A DNA stretch of 64,000 bases, taken from the NCBI RefSeq assembly GCF_009671065.1, contig NZ_CP046027.1:1984001-2048000 (forward strand). Reading direction: 5' to 3'. Below, piece by piece: positions 7,876 to 15,453 of this stretch; within the stretch, counting starts at the first letter, position 1, and every line of letters begins with the position of its first letter. Below the pieces are notes generated by a model that worked only from the letters and a program-made list of their open reading frames with translations, ran no database searches and was not told the DNA's origin. This DNA comes from Neisseria brasiliensis (GTDB taxonomy: Bacteria > Pseudomonadota > Gammaproteobacteria > Burkholderiales > Neisseriaceae). Made by a program: the position numbers and the translations under genes.

Positions 7876-8549
7876 AACGCAATATCGCTTTGATTCCGGC
7901 TGCCGGTATCGGCGCACGTTTTGGCGCGGGCAAGCCCAAGCAATATGTGGAAATCAACGGCAAAACCGTGTTGCAACACACTGTCGATATTTTCGAGCAG
8001 CATGAGCAAATTGATTTTATTGCCGTTATCGTGTCGCCGGAAGACCATATTTTTCAGACAGCCTCGGATAAAGTCGGCATATTTAAGGTGGGCGGGGAAA
8101 CGCGTGCCGAAACCGTGCGCAACGGTGTGGAAGTTTTATTAAAACAAGGTTTGGCAGCGGAAACCGACAATATTTTGGTGCACGATGCCGCACGTTGCTG
8201 CCTGCCTGCCGAAGCCTTGAGCCGCTTGATTGAAGCAGCAGCCAATGTCGAACAAGGCGGGATTCTGGCGGTGCCGGTGGCGGACACTTTGAAACGCGCG
8301 GGTGAAGACAGCCAAATCACGGCAACCGTTTCGCGCGCCGGATTATGGCAGGCGCAAACGCCGCAGCTTTTTCAGACGGCCTTATTGCACCGCGCTTTGT
8401 CTGCCGATGATTTAAGCAGCGTGACCGATGAAGCATCGGCGGTGGAAATGCTGGGCGTGCAGCCGTTGCTGGTGTTGGGCGACACGCGCAATTTAAAGCT
8501 GACCTTACCGCAAGATGAATTTATTGTGCGTTTATTGCTCGCTAATTGA
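7872..8549 (+). CDS. ispD: 2-C-methyl-D-erythritol 4-phosphate cytidylyltransferase
   Basis: Third step of the MEP isoprenoid pathway: joins CTP and MEP to give CDP-methylerythritol. The N-terminal loop PAAGIGARFGAGKPKQY binds CTP; VHDAARCC carries the metal-binding Asp; NLKLTLPQDE near the end is family typical. Length is 225 residues. The frame is open 39 bases further upstream, but the family begins at MKRNIAL and its ATG overlaps the dnaQ stop. Two DUS-like sequences lie inside the gene, a degenerate one near 8054 and an exact core near 8373, both read in frame. Confidence 0.95.
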   Translation: MKRNIALIPAAGIGARFGAGKPKQYVEINGKTVLQHTVDIFEQHEQIDFIAVIVSPEDHIFQTASDKVGIFKVGGETRAETVRNGVEVLLKQGLAAETDNILVHDAARCCLPAEALSRLIEAAANVEQGGILAVPVADTLKRAGEDSQITATVSRAGLWQAQTPQLFQTALLHRALSADDLSSVTDEASAVEMLGVQPLLVLGDTRNLKLTLPQDEFIVRLLLAN

Positions 8550-8554
8550 ATATA

Positions 8555-8587
8555 AGGCCGTCTGAAATAATTTTTTTCAGATGGCCT
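8555..8587 (+). terminator. Imperfect inverted DUS pair after ispD
   Basis: AGGCCGTCTGAAA (8555-8567) pairs with TTTCAGATGGCCT (8575-8587) with one mismatch. It may reduce read-through into ispF, which has its own ribosome site. Confidence 0.5.
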
Positions 8588-8622
8588 GAAACATGAAACC
8601 AATACACAATAGGAAAGAAAAC

Positions 8623-9111
8623 ATGAATATCCGTATCGGACAAGGTTATGACGTTCACCAACTGGTCGAGGGGCGCGATTTGATTCTCGGCGGCGTGAAG
8701 ATTCCGTTTGAAAAAGGCTTACTCGGCCATTCCGATGCCGATGCTTTGTTGCACGCGATTACCGATGCGGTATTGGGGGCAGCGGCGTTGGGTGACATCG
8801 GGAAGCTGTTTCCTGATACGGCGGCGGAAAACAAAGATGCCGACAGCCGCTTTTTGCTGCGTGAAGCCTATAAAGCGGTGCAGGCGCAGGGTTGGCAAGT
8901 AGTGAATGTGGACAGCACCATTATCGCCCAGCAGCCGAAACTACGCCCGCACATCGATGCCATGCGCGCGAATATTGCCGAAGATTTGGGCATTGATATG
9001 GCCTGTGTCAACGTGAAGGGTAAAACCAACGAAAAGCTCGGCTATCTCGGCCGCATGGAAGCGATTGAAGCGCAGGCGGCGGTGTTGTTAGCGCGTATCG
9101 GCAGCGAATAA
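8623..9111 (+). CDS. ispF: 2-C-methyl-D-erythritol 2,4-cyclodiphosphate synthase
   Basis: Fifth MEP-pathway step, forming the cyclic diphosphate with loss of CMP. IRIGQGYDVHQL provides the metal-binding Asp and His; HSDADALLHAITDAVLGAA contributes the third metal-binding His; VKGKTNEKLGYLGRMEAI is the CMP-binding end. Length is 162 residues, normal for this trimeric enzyme. The frame opens at 8593, but ATG 8623 has AGGAAAG just upstream and gives the conserved N-terminus MNIRIGQG. It follows ispD in the common ispD-ispF order; ispE is at 60105 in this same window. Confidence 0.96.
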   Translation: MNIRIGQGYDVHQLVEGRDLILGGVKIPFEKGLLGHSDADALLHAITDAVLGAAALGDIGKLFPDTAAENKDADSRFLLREAYKAVQAQGWQVVNVDSTIIAQQPKLRPHIDAMRANIAEDLGIDMACVNVKGKTNEKLGYLGRMEAIEAQAAVLLARIGSE

Positions 9112-9207
9112 TCTGTCATGACGGCTTGCCGTCTCGATGTTAAAATTAAAGTGAGCAGTTTGTAAAAGGCTCAACATTCATCCACCATCATTTATAAGGG
9201 AGCAATC

Positions 9208-9879
9208 ATGGCGACACAAGGCGAATTGAAGCGAATTGCAGCGGAAAAAGCGGTTGAATTTGTGCCGGAAAACGAATACATCGGCATCGGCACCGGTTCG
9301 ACCATCAATCTCTTTATCGAAGCTTTGGGTAAGAGCGGTAAAAAAATCAAAGGCGCGGTATCGACTTCGAAAAAATCCAGCGAATTGTTGGCGCAATACG
9401 GCATTCCCGAATTGTCGCTCAATGATGTGCATCATTTGGCGGTGTATATCGATGGTGCCGACGAAGTGAACCACATGCTGCAAATGATTAAAGGCGGCGG
9501 TGCGGCGCATTTGAACGAAAAAATCGTGGCCAGCGCGGCGGATAAATTTATCTGTATTGCCGATGAGAGTAAATACGTTTCACGCTTGGGTAAATTCCCG
9601 CTGCCGGTGGAAGTGATTCCGAATGCCCGTTCATTGGTATCGCGCAAACTGTTGGCCATGGGCGGCCAGCCTGAATTGCGTCTTGGTGTGACCACTTTTC
9701 ACGGCAACCAAATCGTGGATGTGCATGGTTTGAATATCGACCGCCCGGTAACGCGTGAAGACGAAATCAACCAAATCGTCGGCGTGGTGGAAAACGGCAT
9801 TTTCGGCCGCAATGCCGCAGATGTGTTGGTATTGGGTACGGCGGAAGGTGCTAAAGTGATTTATCCGGGTCAGGATTAA
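9208..9879 (+). CDS. rpiA: Ribose-5-phosphate isomerase A
   Basis: Interconverts ribulose 5-phosphate and ribose 5-phosphate in the pentose phosphate pathway, feeding Prs and nucleotide synthesis. Recognised from AAEKAVEFVPENEYIGIGTGST (phosphate loop), YIDGADEV (active-site Asp residues), IKGGGAAHLNEKIVA (catalytic Glu) and the ending ADVLVLGT. Length is 223 residues. AAGGGAG seven bases before ATG sets the start. A DUS-pair terminator follows. Confidence 0.97.
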   Translation: MATQGELKRIAAEKAVEFVPENEYIGIGTGSTINLFIEALGKSGKKIKGAVSTSKKSSELLAQYGIPELSLNDVHHLAVYIDGADEVNHMLQMIKGGGAAHLNEKIVASAADKFICIADESKYVSRLGKFPLPVEVIPNARSLVSRKLLAMGGQPELRLGVTTFHGNQIVDVHGLNIDRPVTREDEINQIVGVVENGIFGRNAADVLVLGTAEGAKVIYPGQD

Positions 9880-9891
9880 ACCCGAATCTTC

Positions 9892-9926
9892 AGGCCGTCT
9901 GAAAAGTGTCAATTTTCAGACGGCCT
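9892..9926 (+). terminator. Inverted DUS terminator after rpiA
   Basis: Perfect 14-bp stem (9892-9905 with 9913-9926) and 7-base loop made of two facing AGGCCGTCTGAA copies, 13 bp after the rpiA stop. Confidence 0.75.
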
Positions 9927-9947
9927 TGATAATTATGGAATAACAAT

Positions 9948-10616
9948 ATGTTGAAATGGTTGGCCATTTTGGCCGCAGTGGCCGGTGGCTTGGGGTATAG
10001 CAGCGATAAAATCGACTGGTTGAAAGTCGGTGGCGAAGTTGTCGAGCGTGTCAGACAGGTTAGCAATTGGAAAAGTGTGCTGCCCGATTTGTATGAATTG
10101 GCCGGCATCGAGCAAGCAGACAAGCAGAAGCAAAGCCAACAGAAAAATTACACCGGCCGCATCACACGCATTTCCGATGGCGACACCATCCACGTCACCG
10201 ATGCCAACGGTCGCAAACACAAAATCCGCATGGCGCATATCGATGCGCCGGAAATGAACCAAGCCTACGGCACCCGTTCGCGCGACCAATTAAAAGCGGT
10301 GGCGGATAATGCCAAAGTCAAAGTGAAAGTGTTCGAGCTGGACCGCTACGGGCGCGAAGTGGCGCAAGTGTTTAAAGGCAATACCGATTTGAGCCTGATG
10401 ATGGTGCGCGAAGGTGCGGCGTGGCATTATGAATACTATGCCAAGAAGCAGCAAAACAAGCTGGCCTTTGCCGAATACGCCGCCGCGCAAAAACAAGCCA
10501 AGCGCGACCGCAAAGGCTTGTGGCGGGCAAAAAATCCGCAAGCGCCGTGGGATTTTCGCAAGCAGCAAAATGCTGAGAAAAATCAAAGCACCAATACCAA
10601 ATGGTTTGGCTGGTAG
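9948..10616 (+). CDS. Thermonuclease-family (SNase-like) nuclease, membrane-anchored or secreted
   Basis: Residues 1-17 (MLKWLAILAAVAGGLGY) look like a signal peptide or N-terminal anchor. From about 68 the staphylococcal-nuclease domain is clear: YTGRITRISDGDTIHV, then IRMAHIDAPEMNQAYG carrying the catalytic Arg and Glu and a Ca2+-binding Asp, then FELDRYGREVAQV with the second catalytic Arg, and GLWRAKNPQAPWDFRKQ, typical of bacterial Nuc-like proteins. The family cuts DNA and RNA; in Neisseria a secreted thermonuclease of this type affects extracellular DNA and biofilm. The ~50-residue spacer between anchor and domain is charged and likely disordered. Confidence 0.9.
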   Translation: MLKWLAILAAVAGGLGYSSDKIDWLKVGGEVVERVRQVSNWKSVLPDLYELAGIEQADKQKQSQQKNYTGRITRISDGDTIHVTDANGRKHKIRMAHIDAPEMNQAYGTRSRDQLKAVADNAKVKVKVFELDRYGREVAQVFKGNTDLSLMMVREGAAWHYEYYAKKQQNKLAFAEYAAAQKQAKRDRKGLWRAKNPQAPWDFRKQQNAEKNQSTNTKWFGW

Positions 10617-10618
10617 TT

Positions 10619-10660
10619 TTCAGACGGCCTTTTCATTTGATTTTAAACAGGCCGTCTGAA
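10619..10660. repeat. DUS pair between nuclease and hemDX
   Basis: TTCAGACGGCCT (10619-10630) and AGGCCGTCTGAA (10649-10660) are inverted with an 18-base AT-rich spacer. Four T follow the first arm. It is in the outward order and may act as terminator or uptake signal. Confidence 0.6.
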
Positions 10661-10752
10661 CACCAACACTTGCGAAATCGGCAATAAATCGGTATGTTGG
10701 ATTTGATTCTTTTCCCACGATTCCCCCAGATTCTAAGAAAGGCCGTCTGAAT

Positions 10753-12948
10753 ATGTCCACCTTATTAATCGTGCGCCCCGAGGCGCGGGCGCAACAAGAC
10801 ATTGCCGTATGCCGTCAATTGGGTTGGGATGCGGTTGCGTTCAACCCCATCGAAATCGAACCCGATGAAACCGCTTTGGCTGGCTTGGCGGAAGTGTTCC
10901 AACAATGCGACGCTGTGTTTTGGGTTAGCCCTACCGCCATTGAAATTGCCGCGCCGCATGTTGATTTTTCAGACGGCATGAAAGTGCAAATTACCGTTGG
11001 TGAAGCCAGCCGCCGAACCTTAAGCCGTTTTACCCAGCACGAAATTTTCAGCCCGACCGACGGCAACGACAGCGAAGCCGTGTTGCGGCTGCTGATTTGG
11101 CAAAACCTGCCGCAAAATGCCAAAATTTTGGTGATTCGTGGGCATGGCGGACGCGATTTTCTCATCGAAAATTTGCGCAAACAAGGCTTTGGTGTGGCAG
11201 TGGCCGAGGTGTATTTCAGACGTCCTAAAGAATTGAATTGGCAAGATTTCCCCGAAGAAAATGTGCAAGCGGCATACATCACTTCTGCCGAAAGCGTAAA
11301 AGCCTTGTTCGAACAAGTGCCGCCGGCATTGGCGCAACGCTTCAAAACCTTGCTATACTTGACCCATCACGAGCGCGTGGCCGATGCTTTACGGCAGGCT
11401 GGCGCGCAAAATATCCAATTGGTCGCCGCACTCGATGCCGCGGCTTTATCCCATGTCTCAAACGGAGCCGATATGAGCCAAACCGAAGACAAACAACCCG
11501 AAATCAATCAAAACAACGACGAGCGCGTGATTGCGGTCAATGCAGAAGGCAAAGCCATGCCGTCTAAAAAAGCCAAGTCAGAAAGCGTACCGGCCGAACC
11601 GAAGCCGACCGCCGCAGAGGTGGCCGAATCTCGAAATACAGGAAACACTATGTCAGACAATAAAAATACACCGAAAAACGAGTCATCTTCCCAAACTCCT
11701 GCGCCGGTGGTGATTCAGCAATCATCCGGCAAAGGTTTGGCTGTTGGTGCGCTGGTGCTGGCTTTACTGGGCTTGGGTGCGAGCGGTTTCTTGTTTGTTC
11801 AAGGTCAGAATGTGTTGAGAAATCAAGAGTTGGCCTTTACCCAAAAAATCGACAAAGCCGCGTTGGGCGAATCTGAAAATGCTTCTTTGCTGAAAGACAA
11901 CATCAGCCGCCAAACCACCATTCAAGCCGAAATTGAGCGTTTGGCCAATGCGCAAAAAGCCAACAGCGACCAAATCGAGTTAAACCAAAAAGCCTATCAG
12001 GAATTGGTAAAAGGCCGCGTCAACTGGTTGGTGGACGAATCAGAAAGCATGTTGAATCTGGCCGCGCAGCAATTGATGCTGTCGGGTAATGTGCCGGGTG
12101 CGGTGGGCGTGTTGGAACATGTCAACAGCCGTTTGAGTCGTTTCGACCAGCCTGAATTATTGCCGATTAAGCAAGCCATCAGCAGCGATTTGGCTGAATT
12201 GAAAAACCGACCTTACGTCGATGTTTCCGGTACCGCTTTGCGTATCGACCGCTTAGAAACTGCTGTGGCCGGTTTGCCGTTGGTGGTGGATGGCACGCTG
12301 AAACCGGGCGCGGCAGAGCAGGTTCAAGAAAATCCGCAGCTTTCATGGTGGGAAAACGCCTGGGAAAAATCACTCGGTGCATTGAAAGGCTTGGTGGAAG
12401 TGCGCAATTTGGAGAGCAACGATTCGATGTTGTTGTCGCCGGAGCAGATTTATTTCGTGCGTGAAAACTTACGCCTGCGCCTTTTGGATGCCCGCACCGC
12501 CTTGCTGCAACACAACGGTGAAGTGTATCAAAGCGATTTGAACAATGTCGAAGCCGCGGTGAAACAGTATTTCGACAATAAATCACCGGCCACCCAATCA
12601 TGGCTGAAAGAATTGGCCGAATTGAAAGCCTTGGATATCCGCATGACCAGCGGTGACGCACTGAAAAACAGCTTGGCTGCCGTACGCGCTTATCAAGACG
12701 GCAGCCGTGTGCAAGCTGCAGTAGCCGCGGCACCAGTGGAAACCGAAGCAGCCGAGCCGAAAGCCGCTTCCGAAGCTGCTGAAGCGCAAGCATCCGCACC
12801 GGCGCCGGCTTCCGCTGCGACTATGCCTGAAGCGCCTGCGTTGCCGTCTGAAAACAAAGCATCGCAGCCGCAAACACCGGTCGCACCTGCTGCCAAACCT
12901 GAAGCCGCTCAAGAAGCACCGGCGCAAGCGAAAGGGGAACAGGCATGA
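10753..12948 (+). CDS. hemD: Uroporphyrinogen-III synthase fused to HemX-like membrane protein
   Basis: The first ~245 residues are HemD, which closes hydroxymethylbilane into uroporphyrinogen III (VFWVSPTAIEIAA, VIRGHGGRDFLIENL, YITSAESVKALFE). A linker of ~80 polar residues follows, then one membrane helix (about 326-348, GLAVGALVLALLGLGASGF) and a HemX domain with coiled coil and helices to about residue 655, ending in an Ala/Pro/Glu-rich tail. HemX is normally a separate gene next to hemD. Here both are in one frame, but ATG 11650 (MSDNKNTPKN) has AGGAAA just before it and resembles a native hemX start, so a second product by internal initiation is possible. The DUS at 10741-10751 lies right before the hemD ATG. 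The stop overlaps hemY as ATGA. Confidence 0.9.
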   Translation: MSTLLIVRPEARAQQDIAVCRQLGWDAVAFNPIEIEPDETALAGLAEVFQQCDAVFWVSPTAIEIAAPHVDFSDGMKVQITVGEASRRTLSRFTQHEIFSPTDGNDSEAVLRLLIWQNLPQNAKILVIRGHGGRDFLIENLRKQGFGVAVAEVYFRRPKELNWQDFPEENVQAAYITSAESVKALFEQVPPALAQRFKTLLYLTHHERVADALRQAGAQNIQLVAALDAAALSHVSNGADMSQTEDKQPEINQNNDERVIAVNAEGKAMPSKKAKSESVPAEPKPTAAEVAESRNTGNTMSDNKNTPKNESSSQTPAPVVIQQSSGKGLAVGALVLALLGLGASGFLFVQGQNVLRNQELAFTQKIDKAALGESENASLLKDNISRQTTIQAEIERLANAQKANSDQIELNQKAYQELVKGRVNWLVDESESMLNLAAQQLMLSGNVPGAVGVLEHVNSRLSRFDQPELLPIKQAISSDLAELKNRPYVDVSGTALRIDRLETAVAGLPLVVDGTLKPGAAEQVQENPQLSWWENAWEKSLGALKGLVEVRNLESNDSMLLSPEQIYFVRENLRLRLLDARTALLQHNGEVYQSDLNNVEAAVKQYFDNKSPATQSWLKELAELKALDIRMTSGDALKNSLAAVRAYQDGSRVQAAVAAAPVETEAAEPKAASEAAEAQASAPAPASAATMPEAPALPSENKASQPQTPVAPAAKPEAAQEAPAQAKGEQA

Positions 12949-14168
12949 AAAGCGTCATTTGGATTGTGATTTTATTTGCCGTTGCCGTAGGTTTGGCACT
13001 TGCCTCGGGTATTTACACCGGTAACGTGTATGTAGTGGTTGAGCAAACCATGCTGCGCATCAATCTGCATGCCTTTATTCTGGGCTTGATTGCGGTGGTT
13101 GTGGTGTTGTATTTGTTGGTGAAATTCTTGGCCAGCGTGTTGAATGTGCCGAGCCGCTTGCAACGCTTCGGCGTAGCGCGCAAAGGCAATCAAGCTGTGC
13201 ATGCTTTGAATAGCGCAGGTTTGGCGTTTTTTGAAGGCCGCTTTGAAAAAGCCGAACTGGAAGCGGCCAAAGTATTGACCAACAAAGAAGCGGGCGACAA
13301 CCGTACCTTGGCTTTGATGTTGGGCGCACACGCTGCCGACCAGATGGATAATTTAGACTTGCGCGACCGCTATTTGAAAGACATCGAATTGCTGCCGAAA
13401 AAACAGCAATTGTCGCGCTACTTGCTGCTGGCCGAATCTGCTTTGAGCCGCCGCGATTATCCGGCTGCTGAAGAAAACCTGAATGCCGCCGCACAAATCA
13501 ACCCAAACCTGACCCGCTTGGTGCGCTTGCAATTGCGTTATGCGTTTGACCATGGTAATGCGTTGGAAGTGTTGAATAAAGCGGAAAAACTGGTGAGAGC
13601 CGGTGCGATTAACGATTATGAAGCCGAGCAATACCAAACTTGGGCATACCGTCGCCTGCTGGCACTGGCTTCCGACCAAAACGGCTTGAAAGCCTGCTTG
13701 AAACGCATTCCGGATAATTTGAAAGCCGGTGAAATGTGTATCGAAATTGCGCAGAAATACGAGCGTTTGGGCTTGTATGAGCAAGCGGTGAAATGGGTCA
13801 ACCAATATTATCCGCAAACGCAGCAAGTCGAATTGCTAGAACCGTTTGTTGAAAGCGTGCGCTATTTGAGTGACCGCGAGCAACAAAAAGCCATCGATAC
13901 CGCCGATTCTTGGTTGAAGGCACGCCCGGATAATGCGCAATTGCTGATGTATTTGGGTCAATTGGCTTACAGTAAGCAGCTGTGGGGCAAGGCGCAAGGC
14001 TATTTGGAAGCCAGCTTGGCCATTAAACCGAGCTTGAGCGCGCATTTGACGCTGGCGCGTGTGTTCGATGAAACCAACCAATCGCAAAAAGCCGATGCCC
14101 AGCGCAAACTGGTGTTGGAAAGCGTGGTGGGAGAGGAAGAACCGGTTGCCTTGATGACCAAAGCTTAA
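12945..14168 (+). CDS. hemY: HemY, membrane TPR protein of haem synthesis operon
   Basis: Two N-terminal membrane helices (about 3-24 and 41-63) are followed by a cytoplasmic helical repeat domain of TPR type (ALNSAGLAFFEGRFEKAELEAAKVL, LLAESALSRRDYPAAEENLNAAAQ, AQLLMYLGQLAYSKQLWGKAQGYL). This is the proteobacterial HemY (407 residues), thought to organise late haem-pathway enzymes; it is not the protoporphyrinogen oxidase of the same name in Bacillus. It starts inside the hemDX stop codon and is followed by a terminator, then hemE. Confidence 0.93.
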   Translation: MKSVIWIVILFAVAVGLALASGIYTGNVYVVVEQTMLRINLHAFILGLIAVVVVLYLLVKFLASVLNVPSRLQRFGVARKGNQAVHALNSAGLAFFEGRFEKAELEAAKVLTNKEAGDNRTLALMLGAHAADQMDNLDLRDRYLKDIELLPKKQQLSRYLLLAESALSRRDYPAAEENLNAAAQINPNLTRLVRLQLRYAFDHGNALEVLNKAEKLVRAGAINDYEAEQYQTWAYRRLLALASDQNGLKACLKRIPDNLKAGEMCIEIAQKYERLGLYEQAVKWVNQYYPQTQQVELLEPFVESVRYLSDREQQKAIDTADSWLKARPDNAQLLMYLGQLAYSKQLWGKAQGYLEASLAIKPSLSAHLTLARVFDETNQSQKADAQRKLVLESVVGEEEPVALMTKA

Positions 14169-14180
14169 GCGCATTCACGT

Positions 14181-14232
14181 AAAGGCCGTCTGAAACGTTT
14201 CCATGCGTGTGAAACCTGTTCAGACGGCCTTT
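14181..14232 (+). terminator. Inverted DUS terminator after hemY
   Basis: AAAGGCCGTCTGAA (14181-14194) pairs with TTCAGACGGCCTTT (14219-14232); a short T-tract follows. The 24-base loop is longer than usual. A further DUS copy (TTCAGACGGCCT, 14302-14313) lies 18 bp before hemE. Confidence 0.65.
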
Positions 14233-14330
14233 TTATGTTTACAATACGTTCATCATGCGCGGTGACACAAGACGCGTATTTCATTGATCCCGGCCGCCTG
14301 TTCAGACGGCCTTATATTTAGAAAGCTGTC

Positions 14331-15392
14331 ATGATTCCATTGCAAAACGATACTTTTCTCCGTGCTCTTTTAAAGCAACCTGTTGAATACACACCGATTT
14401 GGATGATGCGTCAAGCCGGACGCTATCTGCCGGAATATAAAGCTACGCGCGCGCAGGCGGGCAGCTTTTTGGATTTGTGTAAAAACACCGAGCTGGCCAC
14501 CGAAGTGACTATTCAGCCTTTGGAGCGTTTTGATTTGGACGCGGCGATTTTGTTTTCCGACATTCTGACCGTGCCGGATGCCATGGGTTTGGGGCTGTAT
14601 TTTGCCGAAGGCGAAGGGCCAAAATTTGAGCGCCCGTTACAGCACGAAGCCGACATCGCTAAATTGGAAGTGCCGGATATGGCCAAATTGCAATATGTGT
14701 TTGACGCGGTTACTTCCATCCGCACTGCCTTAAACGGCCGCGTTCCGTTGATTGGCTTCTCCGGCAGCCCGTTCACGCTGGCTTGCTATATGGTCGAAGG
14801 CGGCAGCAGCAAGGAATTTCGCACCATTAAAACCATGATGTATTCGCGCCCTGATTTGCTGCACAAAATTTTGACCACCAATGCTCAAGCAGTGACGGCT
14901 TATCTGAATGCGCAAATCGAGGCCGGTGCGCAGGCGGTGCAGATTTTTGATACTTGGGGCGGCGTGTTGAGCGATGCTGCGTTTGAAGAATTCAGCCTAA
15001 AATACATGCAGCAGATTGTCGCAGGATTAAAACGCGAAAGCGAAGGCCGCCAAGTGCCGGTGATTGTGTTCGCCAAAGGCGGCGGCTTGTGGTTGGAAAA
15101 AATGGCGGCTATCGGTGCCGATGCGCTGGGCTTGGATTGGACTTGCAACATCGGCGAAGCGCGCCGCCGTGTAGGTGATAAAGTGGCACTGCAAGGCAAC
15201 TTTGATCCATTTGCTTTGTTCGGCACTCCGGAAAGCATCCGCACTGAAGTGGCGCGTATTCTCGGCGATTATGGCCAAGGCAGCGGCCATGTGTTTAATC
15301 TCGGTCACGGCATCAATCAGTATGCCAATCCGGAACACGCAAAAATCTTGGTCGATACCGTGCATGAGTTATCACGCCAATATCACAAATAA
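14331..15392 (+). CDS. hemE: Uroporphyrinogen decarboxylase
   Basis: Removes four acetate carboxyls from uroporphyrinogen III to give coproporphyrinogen III; soluble and cofactor free. The invariant N-terminal motif PIWMMRQAGRYLPEY carries substrate-binding Arg residues; AAILFSDILTVPDAMG contains the catalytic Asp; IGFSGSPFTLACYMVEG and FNLGHGINQYANPEH are further family blocks. Length is 353 residues. The start MIPLQNDTFLRALLKQP is the family N-terminus. It follows hemDX and hemY, which supply and organise the preceding steps. Confidence 0.98.
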   Translation: MIPLQNDTFLRALLKQPVEYTPIWMMRQAGRYLPEYKATRAQAGSFLDLCKNTELATEVTIQPLERFDLDAAILFSDILTVPDAMGLGLYFAEGEGPKFERPLQHEADIAKLEVPDMAKLQYVFDAVTSIRTALNGRVPLIGFSGSPFTLACYMVEGGSSKEFRTIKTMMYSRPDLLHKILTTNAQAVTAYLNAQIEAGAQAVQIFDTWGGVLSDAAFEEFSLKYMQQIVAGLKRESEGRQVPVIVFAKGGGLWLEKMAAIGADALGLDWTCNIGEARRRVGDKVALQGNFDPFALFGTPESIRTEVARILGDYGQGSGHVFNLGHGINQYANPEHAKILVDTVHELSRQYHK

Positions 15393-15403
15393 TTGAAGCT
15401 TAG

Positions 15404-15434
15404 AAAAGGCCGTCTGAATTTCAGACGGCCTTTT
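15404..15434. terminator. Bidirectional inverted DUS terminator between hemE and M16 protease
   Basis: AAAAGGCCGTCTGAA (15404-15418) and TTCAGACGGCCTTTT (15420-15434) form a 15-bp arm pair with almost no spacer, flanked by A and T runs, and serve two convergent genes. Confidence 0.75.
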
Positions 15435-15453
15435 TATTTTATGGAACACAATT

